64,000 nucleotides of DNA from Bifidobacterium coryneforme (GCF_000737865.1 NZ_CP007287.1:1142251-1206250), one strand, 5' to 3'. Positions 16,867 through 27,649 are shown, counted from the first letter of the stretch. A program made the numbers and translations. Notes: a model not told the origin generated them from the sequence alone.

Positions 16867-19512
16867 TCACTCCTGTGCAGGGGTTCCATCAGACCCGGAA
16901 CCCGGAAGCTCGGATGATTCACTGTCCGCCTGTTCCGGCTGGGCAAGGTCAGAGTCCGAATCATCCTCGGTCGAGGTGGAAACCTGAGCACGTACCAGCT
17001 CTGGCTCCCGCTCCCCTGATGCATCCTCGTCCCCACCTTCGAAGGGCACACCCTTGAAGGTGAACTCGCCCAGGATACCCTCGCCTTCGGCATCCACACG
17101 GACCGACTCATTGTCTTTGAGTTCGCCCATGAGGATCTTCTCAGAGATGGCATCCTCTATGTCACGCTGGATGACACGACGCAGGGGCCGGGCACCGAGG
17201 AGCGGGTCGAAGCCCTTCTCCGCCAGAAGATCCTTGGCCTTGGCGCTCAGATCCAGCGACATATGACGCTCGAAGAGACGGTCATTGAGCTGGTTGACAT
17301 CCAAATCCACGATCTGGCGCACCTGGGGCTCGGTCAGCTGCTGGAAGACGATGATATCGTCCAGACGGTTCAGGAACTCGGGCCTGAACTGCTGCTTGAG
17401 CTCACTGGTCACCTGGTCCTTCATCCGCTGATATGAGGTCTCGGTGTTGCCCGAAGCGTTGAAGCCGGTGTTGGCCGCCTTGGCGATGTCACGGGTACCC
17501 AGGTTGGTGGTCAGGATGATGATGGTGTTCTTGAAGTCCACCGTCCGTCCCTGCCCATCGGTCAGGTGCCCGTCATCCAGGACCTGGAGGAGGGTGTTGA
17601 AGATGTCCGGGTGGGCCTTTTCGATCTCATCGAAGAGGACCACGGAGAAGGGCTTGCGACGGACCTTCTCGGTCAGTTCGCCACCCTCCTCGTATCCGAC
17701 GTACCCCGGAGGGGCACCGAAGAGCCTGGAAGCCGCGTACTTCTCCGAGAACTCCGACATGTCGACGCGAATCAAGGCGTCCTCATCGTCGAAGAGGAAC
17801 CGGGCGAGGGACTTGGCCAGCTCGGTTTTGCCCACACCGGTCGGGCCGGCGAAGATGAAGGAACCGGCGGGACGCTTGGGATCCTTGAGGCCGACTCGGG
17901 TGCGGCGGATGGAGCGAGACAGGGCGGAAACGGCCTCATCCTGACCGATGATCCGCTTGTGGAGCTCCTTCTCCATGCCCAGAAGCTTCTTGGACTCGGC
18001 CTGGGTGAGTTTGAAGACCGGAATTCCTGTGGTCGAAGAGACCACCTCGGCGATGACATCCTCATCCACAACCATCTTGACATCGGACTCGCCCTGGCGC
18101 CAGGCCTTCTCCTTCTCCTTGCGCTCGGCCTCAAGCTTTTCCTGGCTGTCACGCAGTTCAGCGGCCTTTTCGAAGTCCTGGTCCTTTATGGCCTGGTCCT
18201 TCTGGGCAGAGACCTTATCGACCTTGGCATCCAGTTCCTTGAGCTCAGGCGGTGCGGTCAGACGCTTGATACGAAGCCGGGCACCGGCCTCATCAATCAG
18301 GTCGATGGCCTTGTCGGGCAGGTTACGGTCCTGGATATACCTGGAGGACAGTTCCGCAGCCGACTGCAGGGCCTTGTCGGTGATGGTGACGTGGTGGTGG
18401 TGCTCGTAGCGACCACGCAGACCCTTGAGTATCTCAATGGTCTGGGCGATGGTCGGCTCGGAGACCTGGATGGGCTGGAACCGCCTCTCCAGGGCAGCGT
18501 CCTTCTCGATGTACTTGCGGTACTCGTCGGTGGTGGTGGCACCTATGGTCTGAAGCTCGCCACGGGCCAATAGGGGCTTGAGCATATCGGAGGCACCCAG
18601 GGCACCGTCCGCGGAGCCGGCACCGACGATGGTGTGAATCTCGTCGATGAAAAGGATGATGTCGCCGCGGGTCTTGATCTCCTTGAGGACCTTCTTCAGC
18701 CGCTCTTCGAAATCACCCCGGTATCGGGAACCGGCCACCATGGAGCCGAGATCAAGAGAATATACCTGCTTGCCCCTCAAGGTCTCCGGAACGTCACCCT
18801 CATGAATCTTCTGCGCGAGACCTTCGACCACGGCCGTCTTGCCCACACCGGGCTCGCCAATCAGGACCGGGTTGTTCTTGGTGCGCCTGGACAGGACCAC
18901 CATGACCCGCTCTATCTCGTTGGCACGCCCAATGACCGGGTCAAGTTTGCCTTCGGCGGCTTCCTGGGTCAGGTTTCGGCCAAACTGGTCAAGGATGGCG
19001 GAACCGGTCTGCCCGCCCTTGTTCTGCACCCCACCAGCGTTGGCCAGGTCGCCCTTGCCGGACTCCCCGCCCTCGTGGTTGCCGCGAATCATGTCAATCG
19101 TGGCTGTCCGCAGGTCTCCCAGGTCCACGCCCATCTTGATCAGGACCTGGGTGCCGACGCCCTCGCCCTCTCGAATAAGGCCCAGCAGAATGTGCTCGGT
19201 ACCGATGTAGGAGTGTCCCAGCTGCAGAGCCTCCCTGAGTGAGAGCTCCAAAACCTGCTTGGCATGTGGTGTAAAGGGAATATGCCCATTGGGAGCGGCA
19301 TTGCCCTTGCCGATCATTTCCTCGACCTGCTTGCGGGTCGCTTCCAGTTCAACACCCTTGGAAGCCAGGGCCTTTGCGGCAACACCGTCCCCCTCGCGGA
19401 TCAGGCCCAGCAGGAGGTGCTCGGTGCCGATGTAATTGTGCTGAAGGGTGCGGGCCTCTTCCTGCGCCAGCACAATCACCCGCCGCGCACGGTCGGTAAA
19501 CCGTTCGAACAT
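16867..19512 (-). CDS. clpC: ClpC family AAA+ unfoldase (Clp protease ATP-binding subunit)
   Basis: 881 residues from ATG 19512 ([19 protein letters not shown]), with AAGGA upstream. Domains in order: a double Clp_N repeat (residues 1-145, each with [12 protein letters not shown] or [12 protein letters not shown]), AAA-1 with GEPGVGKT, a middle UVR-type coiled coil near residues 420-460, and AAA-2 with GPTGVGKT and [12 protein letters not shown]. The last ~70 residues are acidic and variable. ClpC feeds substrates to ClpP. The place where the ClpP-docking tripeptide [LIV]-G-[FL] is expected reads ANTGFNASG, an odd variant. A palindrome CAACGC-AAA-GCGTTG lies 82-96 bases upstream and may be a regulatory site. 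Confidence 0.95.
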   Translation of the reverse strand: MFERFTDRARRVIVLAQEEARTLQHNYIGTEHLLLGLIREGDGVAAKALASKGVELEATRKQVEEMIGKGNAAPNGHIPFTPHAKQVLELSLREALQLGHSYIGTEHILLGLIREGEGVGTQVLIKMGVDLGDLRTATIDMIRGNHEGGESGKGDLANAGGVQNKGGQTGSAILDQFGRNLTQEAAEGKLDPVIGRANEIERVMVVLSRRTKNNPVLIGEPGVGKTAVVEGLAQKIHEGDVPETLRGKQVYSLDLGSMVAGSRYRGDFEERLKKVLKEIKTRGDIILFIDEIHTIVGAGSADGALGASDMLKPLLARGELQTIGATTTDEYRKYIEKDAALERRFQPIQVSEPTIAQTIEILKGLRGRYEHHHHVTITDKALQSAAELSSRYIQDRNLPDKAIDLIDEAGARLRIKRLTAPPELKELDAKVDKVSAQKDQAIKDQDFEKAAELRDSQEKLEAERKEKEKAWRQGESDVKMVVDEDVIAEVVSSTTGIPVFKLTQAESKKLLGMEKELHKRIIGQDEAVSALSRSIRRTRVGLKDPKRPAGSFIFAGPTGVGKTELAKSLARFLFDDEDALIRVDMSEFSEKYAASRLFGAPPGYVGYEEGGELTEKVRRKPFSVVLFDEIEKAHPDIFNTLLQVLDDGHLTDGQGRTVDFKNTIIILTTNLGTRDIAKAANTGFNASGNTETSYQRMKDQVTSELKQQFRPEFLNRLDDIIVFQQLTEPQVRQIVDLDVNQLNDRLFERHMSLDLSAKAKDLLAEKGFDPLLGARPLRRVIQRDIEDAISEKILMGELKDNESVRVDAEGEGILGEFTFKGVPFEGGDEDASGEREPELVRAQVSTSTEDDSDSDLAQPEQADSESSELPGSGSDGTPAQE

Positions 19513-19593
19513 ACTTGTCCTTCCCTTTGATCTGTACCTCACTCTACAGATTCGCGGTGACGTTTATTCTCGACCTGCCCCTGATTGCGCTCT

Positions 19594-19608
19594 CAACGCA
19601 AAGCGTTG
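19594..19608. promoter_or_regulatory. palindrome upstream of clpC
   Basis: CAACGC-AAA-GCGTTG has two perfect 6-bp arms. ClgR, the known activator of clp genes in actinobacteria, binds CGC-N5-GCG type sites. Here the spacing is 3, so a ClgR role is only a possibility. Confidence 0.35.
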
Positions 19609-19648
19609 GAATATCAGGCCTTAACCCAGGTGTTCCAACCAGGGATTC

Positions 19649-20650
19649 CTATTCCAGTTCGGACTCGGCCTCATCCTCTTCGGCGGTCAGCTCCTCCATC
19701 AGCTCCACCTCGGGCCGCTCCTCACGGGGCTTCTGGCGGACCACATCAATATGAAGGTCATCAAAGGCAGGCTCGGACTGGACCCATAGGTGGGTATCCT
19801 CCTGGGGCAGAATCTCCGAGTGTTCCCCACAGCCATGGTCCAGGGACACCACCCGCCCGTCATCGGGGCTCCACCGATTGGCACAGACGGCAAACATGGT
19901 GCCCAGCTCCCCCTTGAGGGGAATCAGGAACCCACAGGTTTCACAGGCATTGCCCTTGGCCGTCCTTGTCGACAGGGACTTGGGGCCATGCTGCCCCTCA
20001 TACCAACGCTTGGCTGTCGCTGCTCGCGCCTCGGCGGTCATGACGTGACGGCGGCTCAGGATCAACTCGTCGACGACCTCTTCCAAATCCTCTTGAGAGG
20101 TCTGTGGATCGCCTTCACCGTCCAGATCCGGCTCATCTTCCGCCGCTGACTGACCGGTGCCGGATTCATCGTCGATGCGGAAAACGGCACCTGACCCGCC
20201 CTCATCATTCTTGGTAGCGGTCTCCTGACCCGGATTCGATTCAGGGTCCGATTCCGTCTCCCTGTCAGAGGGCTCCTCGACCTGGGGAGCCTCGTATCCC
20301 TTGACAAGTCTCGGGTCATCCGGGTCGGTCCCCATGGCATCGGTCACGCTCAGGTCGGAGGGAAGCAGCCGATCCTTCCAGGGAATCCACTTGGGCGGTT
20401 GCAGGGCTTCGGCCGAGGGAATGAGGGAGGACTCATCAACGGTCCAGGTATCGGCATCCTGGTCATGATAGAGGGTCACCGACCACTGCCAACCCTCATA
20501 CCCGGTGATATGGGAGTCGAACCGGTAGTCGTACACACCGTCCTCAAGCATGGTGCTGGTGATGAAATCGCCCACCTCGGAACTCTTGGAGGCCACACTC
20601 AAAGCCACGCTCCTGGCCAGTTCCTCGGGGTCAAAATCCACTTCAGCCAT
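19649..20650 (-). CDS. DUF3027 domain-containing protein
   Basis: 333 residues, ATG 20650 with AAGGTG 6 nt upstream. The N-terminal ~100 residues (DYRFDSHITGYEGWQWSVTL, WIPWKDRLLPSDLS) are the hallmark of the actinobacterial DUF3027 family, often found next to a cold-shock-domain gene, as here. An acidic low-complexity linker occupies about residues 115-190. A C-terminal part with CETCGF, CANRW and HGCGEHSE looks like a zinc-binding site. Function unknown in the family. The upstream cold-shock-like gene is 70 bases away on the same strand, so they are likely cotranscribed. Confidence 0.88.
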   Translation of the reverse strand: MAEVDFDPEELARSVALSVASKSSEVGDFITSTMLEDGVYDYRFDSHITGYEGWQWSVTLYHDQDADTWTVDESSLIPSAEALQPPKWIPWKDRLLPSDLSVTDAMGTDPDDPRLVKGYEAPQVEEPSDRETESDPESNPGQETATKNDEGGSGAVFRIDDESGTGQSAAEDEPDLDGEGDPQTSQEDLEEVVDELILSRRHVMTAEARAATAKRWYEGQHGPKSLSTRTAKGNACETCGFLIPLKGELGTMFAVCANRWSPDDGRVVSLDHGCGEHSEILPQEDTHLWVQSEPAFDDLHIDVVRQKPREERPEVELMEELTAEEDEAESELE

Positions 20651-20720
20651 GTATCACACCTTCATACTCTGATGGGCCCGGCACCAGGCCGGCCCATGTC
20701 TCTTCCTGCCCCGCCGTGAT

Positions 20721-21110
20721 TCACGCAGGTACGTCGAAGTCGTCCGCCACCGCCCTGAGCAGGGTGGCCAGCTTCTTCGACTCCGCAGGGGCGGGATAAT
20801 GATGTCGTCGCAGACCATTGCCCGCGGAATCCAACAGCTTGATCAGGTCCTCGACTATGGCGGCCATGTCATCCGGGGCGGGCCGGGTGGCCTTGACGAT
20901 CGAGGGTGCGGAACCCACCAGTTTCAGGTCCAAGGCCTGGGGCCCCTTGCGCCCCTCGGCAACAGAGAAGTCCACACGGGCACCTTTTCGAACCGTGGAG
21001 ATGCCGGCAGGAAGGGCGGAGGCAGGAAGGAAAACGTCCTGACCCTCATCGCCCGTGATGAAACCGAACCCACGATTGGCATCAAACCAACGCACTTTCC
21101 CACTGGGCAT
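20721..21110 (-). CDS. cold-shock-domain protein with C-terminal extension
   Basis: 129 residues from ATG 21110 (MPSGKVRWFDANRGFGFITG), preceded by GAGGAAG at 9 nt. An in-frame GTG six codons earlier would sit on top of that ribosome site. The first 65 residues are a cold-shock fold. RNP1 is present as GFGFITG, but RNP2 reads DVFLPASAL instead of the usual DVFVHFSA. The last ~60 residues (DDMAAIVEDLIKLLDSAGNG onward) are an alpha-helical extension absent from classical CspA. It is probably a single-strand nucleic-acid binder with altered specificity, paired with DUF3027. Confidence 0.85.
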   Translation of the reverse strand: MPSGKVRWFDANRGFGFITGDEGQDVFLPASALPAGISTVRKGARVDFSVAEGRKGPQALDLKLVGSAPSIVKATRPAPDDMAAIVEDLIKLLDSAGNGLRRHHYPAPAESKKLATLLRAVADDFDVPA

Positions 21111-21206
21111 AGTCTGGCACTTCCTCACTGGATGATTCCGAGCCGTTTTACCGGCCTTGCTGCATACCTGTCCAGTCTAGCCCAATGCCCTGTGCATGTG
21201 GGGCCA

Positions 21207-23177
21207 TCACGTCAAAGGCGTACAGCCCGAGCTCCCAACCTGCTGTTTCGGCGGCTCAGGATGAGTCCTCAACCCCTGAGAGGTCCGTACCGACTCCTGC
21301 GAGTGCGGGCTCTGTCGTCCCGGCCTGTCCGGCTCGGGCGACCCCGGGGTCTGCCGAAGAGACTCAACCTGGCCCTGCGGAATCACCATGGTGAAGGTCA
21401 ACCCGCCACCCGGGGTCTCCTCCACGCATATCAGCCCACGATGTGCCTTGACGATGGACTGGACGATGGCCAGCCCCAGGCCGGTCCCTCCCTTTTCCCT
21501 GGCGCGGGAGGGATCTGCCGTATAAAAGCGTTCGAAGAGCCTCGCCCTGGATTCCGCTGGCACACCCGGCCCATGGTCGATGAAGCGCAGAACCAGATAG
21601 GGAGTGCCCACACGACTGTTCTGAGCCACCTGCACCGCATCGAGGAAATGCGCCATGCCTGTTTCGTCAGACCCCAGCCTGGCCATGGCCTCAGGGGGTA
21701 TGGCCGCGTTGAGGAGCCCCATCGATACCTGGACCGGCGAATCGGAGGGTGTGTATCGATGGATGTTCCCTACGATGTTGGTCGCCACCTGACGCAGGCG
21801 ACTGGGATCTCCCACAACCTCAACCCCCGGCAGTGGACCCTCCTGAAGGGACAGAGAGGTGACCACCCCGACACGACCGACCGGCTTTGTGCGAACGCGC
21901 CCCTTGCCCTTGGCTGATCCCCGCCCCTTGGGAGCGGGAGGCGAAGACGGGTCCTCGCGAGTATCGGTCACCACCGTGACGGTTCCACAGATGATCTGAC
22001 GCTCCGGGTCCAGAGCATGCAGATCATCCACCGAGTCCCGCACCAGGCCGGTCATATCGACCGGAAGGTTGGTATTGATACCCCTACCCTCGTCCAGTCT
22101 GGCCAGGGAGAGGAGGTCGGAGACCAGGTCGGTCATCCGGCTGCTGGAGTCCTCGATATGTCTGATCGATTCATCGGCCCTTTCCAGGGCCCCAGGGTAG
22201 GCGCGCTGCATCCGATACAGTTCGGCATATCCATGGATGGCGGCCAGGGGTGTTCTCAGCTCGTGGCTGGCATCGGAGACGAAGCGTTTCATCTTCTCGG
22301 TGGTCCGCTTCTGCTCATTGAAGGATTGCTCTATCCGGGCCAGCATGACATTCAGGGACGCGGCCAGGGATCCGACTTCGGTGTTCTCGGGGAAGCTGGG
22401 AATGCGCTGGTGCAGGTTGCCCGCGGCAATCATGGCAGCCGTCTTCTCTATACGTTTGAGAGGCACCAGGGTGGATTGGATGAGCAGGGCTGACACGACC
22501 CCACCGAGGAGAACGACAATCACCGACATGACCAGGCAGAAGGTGGTTAGGGCATGAAGGGCCTCATTCTGGTCGCTCATGGACAGACCGATGTAGAGCA
22601 CCCCGCTGATATCGGAGTCCTCCAGGTCGCTGTGCAGTCTCCACTGCATGGTCACGACCCGCCATGAGGCCCCGGCCCGTTTGAGGGAATCCCGATCCGG
22701 CGATGCCTTCGAATTCACCTTTACATAAGCGGGGACCGTGGTCGGCTGCCCCAGGGGTATCGACCCCATGGTGCCGTTGGCAGGCAGCCTGGGCCGGGAA
22801 ACAACCCCGTTGAACTGCATGGGGTTGAGGTCATCGGCGATGATCTGCAGTTGGTCGTCACGAATCTGCAGGAAGTAATCGGTTGGCCCGAGACCACTCT
22901 TGCTCAGGTCCTCCTGCTTGAGAAGTGTGGCATTCCTAATGCCCAGGTTGGCCTGACGAATCAGCTGGGTATCGGTCTTCTTCATCAGGTAATCATCGGC
23001 CATCTGGCAGATGGCCACCGAGATGCCGACCGTACCCACGATGAGAAGAATCAGCATGGAGGCCACCAACTTGGTACTCAGGGGTATGCCCGCCAGGAGT
23101 GAATCATGGCGTGGTCGCCTCTGCCCCTGCTGTCCGCCCTCGGGTCTGACGGGCGCTCTGTACGTTGATGACTTCAT
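21207..23177 (-). CDS. sensor histidine kinase
   Basis: 656 residues. TM1 is about residues 34-58 and TM2 about 210-234, enclosing a ~150-residue sensor domain. HAMP follows (about 235-290). HisKA has FVSDASHELRTPLAAIHGY with phospho-acceptor His305. HATPase_c has a conserved G-box, GGTGLGLAIVQSIV. About 30 Arg/Gly/Pro-rich residues interrupt the ATPase domain near 420-445 (PKGRGSAKGKGRVRTK), which is unusual. A proline-rich tail follows the catalytic domain. The gene starts 18 bases after the response-regulator stop, so the two form an operon. The signal is unknown. Confidence 0.93.
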   Translation of the reverse strand: MKSSTYRAPVRPEGGQQGQRRPRHDSLLAGIPLSTKLVASMLILLIVGTVGISVAICQMADDYLMKKTDTQLIRQANLGIRNATLLKQEDLSKSGLGPTDYFLQIRDDQLQIIADDLNPMQFNGVVSRPRLPANGTMGSIPLGQPTTVPAYVKVNSKASPDRDSLKRAGASWRVVTMQWRLHSDLEDSDISGVLYIGLSMSDQNEALHALTTFCLVMSVIVVLLGGVVSALLIQSTLVPLKRIEKTAAMIAAGNLHQRIPSFPENTEVGSLAASLNVMLARIEQSFNEQKRTTEKMKRFVSDASHELRTPLAAIHGYAELYRMQRAYPGALERADESIRHIEDSSSRMTDLVSDLLSLARLDEGRGINTNLPVDMTGLVRDSVDDLHALDPERQIICGTVTVVTDTREDPSSPPAPKGRGSAKGKGRVRTKPVGRVGVVTSLSLQEGPLPGVEVVGDPSRLRQVATNIVGNIHRYTPSDSPVQVSMGLLNAAIPPEAMARLGSDETGMAHFLDAVQVAQNSRVGTPYLVLRFIDHGPGVPAESRARLFERFYTADPSRAREKGGTGLGLAIVQSIVKAHRGLICVEETPGGGLTFTMVIPQGQVESLRQTPGSPEPDRPGRQSPHSQESVRTSQGLRTHPEPPKQQVGSSGCTPLT

Positions 23178-23195
23178 ACCTGCCGCCGTTCGGCC

Positions 23196-23951
23196 TCAGT
23201 CCCCTGTCAGAGGCGAGGTTGAATCCTTGGGACTGCGAATCATATAGCCGATGCCGCGCTTGGTTTCAATCAGCGGGGTCACCTTGCGGAGGCGACCATC
23301 CTGATCCTTGACCTTGATGCCGTCCACCTTCTTGCGCAGGTAGGAGATGTAGGACTCGACGATGGCTGCGTCACCGCCCCAGTCATACTGCCATACATGA
23401 TCCAGAATCTGCGCCTTGCTCAGGACCCTTCCTTCGTTGTCCATCAGATAGCGCAGCAACTTGTACTCGGTGGGACTCAGACCGATGGGCTGACCTGCGC
23501 GGGTCACATCGTGGGAGTCCTCATTGATCTCCAGATCTCCCACCCTGATCAGGGGGTCGTCCTCCTCATGCTCCCTGGTGCGGCGAAGGATGGCCTTGAT
23601 CCTGGCAACGACCTCTTCCAGACTGAAGGGCTTGGTGACGTAGTCGTCCCCGCCCACGGTCAGCCCCATGACCTTGTCCTGGGTGTCGTCCCGGGCGGTG
23701 AGGAAGAGGACCGGCGCGTCAATCCCCTCCTGGCGAATGCGGGAGGTAACCGTGAAACCATCGATGTCGGGCAACATCACGTCCAGAACAATCAGGTCCG
23801 GCTTGGTTTTCTCTATGACCTCGATGGCTTCGGAACCCGATGCCGCAGTGGTCACCTCAAATCCAGCAAAGTGGAGGGAGGCCACCAGAAGATCCCTGAT
23901 GGAAGGCTCGTCATCTACAACGACCAGGCGTGCTTCGGTTGGTTTGCTCAT
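23196..23951 (-). CDS. OmpR/PhoB-family response regulator
   Basis: 251 residues. The receiver domain has the acidic pocket VVDDEPS, phospho-acceptor Asp57 in LIVLDVMLPDIDG, the switch Thr in FLTARDD and the Lys in YVTKPFSLEE. A winged-helix DNA-binding domain occupies about residues 135-235 (SPTEYKLLRYLMDNEGRVLS, VESYISYLRKKVDG). It resembles PhoP/MtrA-type regulators. Three 11-bp-spaced TTCAG direct repeats lie directly upstream of the start, suggesting autoregulation. The histidine kinase follows. No pst or phosphatase genes are nearby in the window, so a phosphate role is not shown. Confidence 0.94.
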   Translation of the reverse strand: MSKPTEARLVVVDDEPSIRDLLVASLHFAGFEVTTAASGSEAIEVIEKTKPDLIVLDVMLPDIDGFTVTSRIRQEGIDAPVLFLTARDDTQDKVMGLTVGGDDYVTKPFSLEEVVARIKAILRRTREHEEDDPLIRVGDLEINEDSHDVTRAGQPIGLSPTEYKLLRYLMDNEGRVLSKAQILDHVWQYDWGGDAAIVESYISYLRKKVDGIKVKDQDGRLRKVTPLIETKRGIGYMIRSPKDSTSPLTGD

Positions 23952-23973
23952 GCCCTAAGATTGCCGCCCTTTC

Positions 23974-24016
23974 CTGAAGGTTATCTGAAAACCTGCTGAA
24001 ACCTCATCAAGACCTG
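23974..24016 (-). promoter_or_regulatory. 11-bp periodic direct repeats upstream of the response regulator
   Basis: On the plus strand CTGAA begins at 23974, 23985 and 23996, exactly 11 bases apart. A degenerate fourth unit (ATCAAGACC) starts about 24006. On the coding strand this is TTCAG-N6-TTCAG-N6-TTCAG, ending 23 bases before the start codon. Direct repeats with an 11-bp period are the usual binding pattern of OmpR/PhoB regulators. Confidence 0.6.
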
Positions 24017-24030
24017 TGGAAGCGGACCGG

Positions 24031-24948
24031 CTACTTGGCTCCGGGCCGGGTTTTGTCCTCGTCCTCCCGGCGAGGCGCAAATCTGGCATCGGCCGAATCA
24101 CCGGCATCAACGCTCTTCATGCCGTCAAGGGTGTCGGTCCCGCCATCACGCTCAGTTCCGGCCTTGGACACAGTCTCTTTACCCGCGTCATTCGCAGCTT
24201 TCTTTCCCGTATCAACGTCTCGCTTTGCTTCAACGACGCTCCCGGACTTTTTCCGCCTCTTCCGAATCAGCAGGAATGCACCAACCCCCAGAACCACGAC
24301 AACCGCGAGAACAACAAGGATGATGGTGACCTGTCGCTGCTGCTTGCGCTGCGCATCGATTCGTGAGATTCCATCCATCAGGGCCTTGGCCGAACCGACC
24401 CAGTCGGGATTGCCGGCCTTGCTGATCGGACCGAGGGCATCCTGGGAGAGTTGATCGACGGTCTTCTGGTCACGCAGCCACTCATCTGAGTTGTTGGAGA
24501 CGGCCACGACCAACTTGCCGTCCTGGGACGCTACGGCCAGGAGGACCGTGTTGGGGGCCGGTTTCATGGATGCCAGCACCTGCTTGGCCCAATCCTCCGG
24601 CTTCATTTTCTGATAGAAGCTGGGCAGATAGAGAAGGCGAACGGATACCCCCGTTTCCTCCTTCGTCGACTTGATGGCATCGGTAATCGATCCGACATCG
24701 GAGCCTAGGAGGTTCTGGGTATCGGTTATCTGCTCCGAGATGGTTCCTTCCCCTGAGTCCGACTGGCCTTCCTCGGCTCTGGCGTCCACCCCTCCGACCA
24801 GCGGGAGGATGAGCAAGGCCACGACGAGAAGGAGGGCAAAGCGGCGAGCAAATCGAGCTGGTTGCCCCCTGCGTGAATCAAGGATGTTGCTGATACCACG
24901 TTCGACCACATGGACGGGTGAGAGATAATTTCCGTGCTGAGCTGCCAT
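24031..24948 (-). CDS. TPM-domain membrane protein
   Basis: 305 residues. A polar N-terminus of ~35 residues precedes a hydrophobic segment (FALLLVVALLILPLVGGV, about 38-55) that works as signal anchor or signal peptide. A TPM domain follows (about residues 70-205; GVSVRLLYLPSF, NTVLLAVASQDGKLVVAVS). A second membrane helix VTIILVVLAVVVVLGVGAFL (about 213-232) leads to a basic, charged cytoplasmic tail. The TPM fold is known from bacterial membrane proteins and plant thylakoid phosphatases; the role here is unclear. It lies upstream of the two-component pair on the same strand. TACTCT ends 7 bases before the ATG, so a leaderless start is possible. Confidence 0.82.
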   Translation of the reverse strand: MAAQHGNYLSPVHVVERGISNILDSRRGQPARFARRFALLLVVALLILPLVGGVDARAEEGQSDSGEGTISEQITDTQNLLGSDVGSITDAIKSTKEETGVSVRLLYLPSFYQKMKPEDWAKQVLASMKPAPNTVLLAVASQDGKLVVAVSNNSDEWLRDQKTVDQLSQDALGPISKAGNPDWVGSAKALMDGISRIDAQRKQQRQVTIILVVLAVVVVLGVGAFLLIRKRRKKSGSVVEAKRDVDTGKKAANDAGKETVSKAGTERDGGTDTLDGMKSVDAGDSADARFAPRREDEDKTRPGAK

Positions 24949-24977
24949 AGGTTACAGAGTAGTGGTTCTTCTTTGCG

Positions 24978-25005
24978 TTGTCTTGCAGGTGTCACCACTT
25001 ACCTA
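24978..25005 (+). promoter_or_regulatory. possible promoter of the WXG100 gene
   Basis: TTGTCT (24978-24983), a 16-nt spacer and TACCTA (25000-25005) precede the small gene at 25020. The match is weak. Confidence 0.3.
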
Positions 25006-25019
25006 TGGAAAGGACAGTC

Positions 25020-25313
25020 ATGTCTCAGTTTCAAGTCGACTCGGAAGAGATGCAATCCGCAGCCGGAGCGGTCAGTTCATCGATTGGCTCCATACGCGAT
25101 GCAGTGTCAGGTATGTATACGAACCTGGGCAACTTGCAGAACGTCTGGAGGGGCGGGGCTGCCACTCAGTTCAGTGCGGTGGCTGAGCAGTGGAGAGCCT
25201 CCCAACAGCAAATGGAGGAATCCCTTGAAGGGATTCAATCGGCTCTGACCCAGGCATCCAGCCTCTACGCAGACACCGAGGACCAAGCCACCCGGCTCTT
25301 TGCCGGCTCCTGA
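25020..25313 (+). CDS. WXG100 family protein (ESAT-6-like)
   Basis: 97 residues, the family's standard size, from ATG 25020 with AAGGA 7 nt upstream. The helical hairpin is split by the W-x-G turn (VWRGGAATQF, Trp43). Hydrophilic helices lie on both sides and there are no cysteines. Such proteins are substrates or partners of type VII (ESX-like) secretion. No EccC/EssC ATPase or other secretion gene is in the window, so export machinery, if any, lies elsewhere. The gene is monocistronic, with its own terminator at 25349-25390. Confidence 0.9.
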   Translation: MSQFQVDSEEMQSAAGAVSSSIGSIRDAVSGMYTNLGNLQNVWRGGAATQFSAVAEQWRASQQQMEESLEGIQSALTQASSLYADTEDQATRLFAGS

Positions 25314-25348
25314 GAAGACAACCCCCTAGCGAAACTCAACGATATACA

Positions 25349-25390
25349 ACAGACCGCCGCTCCCTTTTGCGAGGAAACGGCGGTCTGTTT
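25349..25390. terminator. terminator between WXG100 gene and groEL
   Basis: An 11-bp stem ACAGACCGCCG (25349-25359) with CGGCGGTCTGT (25378-25388) is followed by TTTGT on the plus strand. It lies between convergent genes and can serve both. Confidence 0.8.
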
Positions 25391-25453
25391 GTAACGATAA
25401 CCCGGACTTCTTGGCTCTGCCTTCAGGTCAGGGTCAAGAAGTCCTCAGGACTA

Positions 25454-27179
<1,726 letters not shown>

Positions 27180-27193
<14 letters not shown>

Positions 27194-27209
27194 ACCCGCC
27201 GACTGCCAA
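27180..27209 (-). promoter_or_regulatory. groEL promoter
   Basis: On the minus strand TTGGCA (27204-27209), an 18-nt spacer and TAATCT (27180-27185). The -10 lies inside the CIRCE-like repeat, so a bound repressor would block the polymerase. Confidence 0.55.
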
Positions 27210-27283
27210 CACGGATAGTCAAATATGCTTCTGGCTAGAAACGCACCTTCTCCGACCGGAATCCACCACCGTAATATCGGCAT

Positions 27284-27314
27284 AAAAAAAGACCCCAGTC
27301 AGACCAGGGCCTTT
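27284..27314 (-). terminator. cspA terminator
   Basis: On the minus strand AAGGCCC pairs with GGGGTCTT (one G-U pair) and is followed by an uninterrupted run of T residues. It lies 28 bases after the cspA stop. Confidence 0.85.
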
Positions 27315-27341
27315 ATGAAAAAGACGAATTCAGAACGACAA

Positions 27342-27545
27342 TCAGATCTTGGCGACCTCGGTTGCCTGAAGGCCCTTCGGGCCCTGCTCAACCTGATATT
27401 CGACCTTATCTCCCTCATCAAGGGTCTTGAAACCATCCGACTGAATAGCCGAATAGTGGACGAAGACATCTTCCCCGCCATCGTCGGGGTTGATGAATCC
27501 GTAACCCTTGCCAGCGCTGAAGAATTTCACAGTGCCTTGTGCCAT
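27342..27545 (-). CDS. cspA: major cold-shock protein
   Basis: 67 residues from ATG 27545, with AAGGAAG 6 nt upstream. It is a canonical Csp[16 protein letters not shown] with RNP1 KGYGFI and RNP2 DVFVHYSAI, both intact. It binds single-stranded RNA/DNA and acts as an RNA chaperone. It has a strong promoter (TTGCTT-18-TACAAT) and a structured leader of roughly 67 nt, which fits the post-transcriptional cold control known for the family. It differs clearly from the divergent cold-shock-domain protein at 20721-21110. Confidence 0.96.
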   Translation of the reverse strand: MAQGTVKFFSAGKGYGFINPDDGGEDVFVHYSAIQSDGFKTLDEGDKVEYQVEQGPKGLQATEVAKI

Positions 27546-27619
27546 AACTAACTTCCTTAACATAGGTGCCGCGTCACAGCAGACACGAGACTGACCGCAT
27601 CTGTCTGGTCGGCAAAATT

Positions 27620-27649
27620 ATTGTACGGCAAACCTCGGAAGAAAAGCAA
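27620..27649 (-). promoter_or_regulatory. cspA promoter
   Basis: On the minus strand TTGCTT (27644-27649), an 18-nt spacer and a perfect TACAAT (27620-27625), followed by an A/T-rich discriminator. The predicted leader is about 67 nt and contains a CAGACA/TGTCTG hairpin. Confidence 0.65.
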
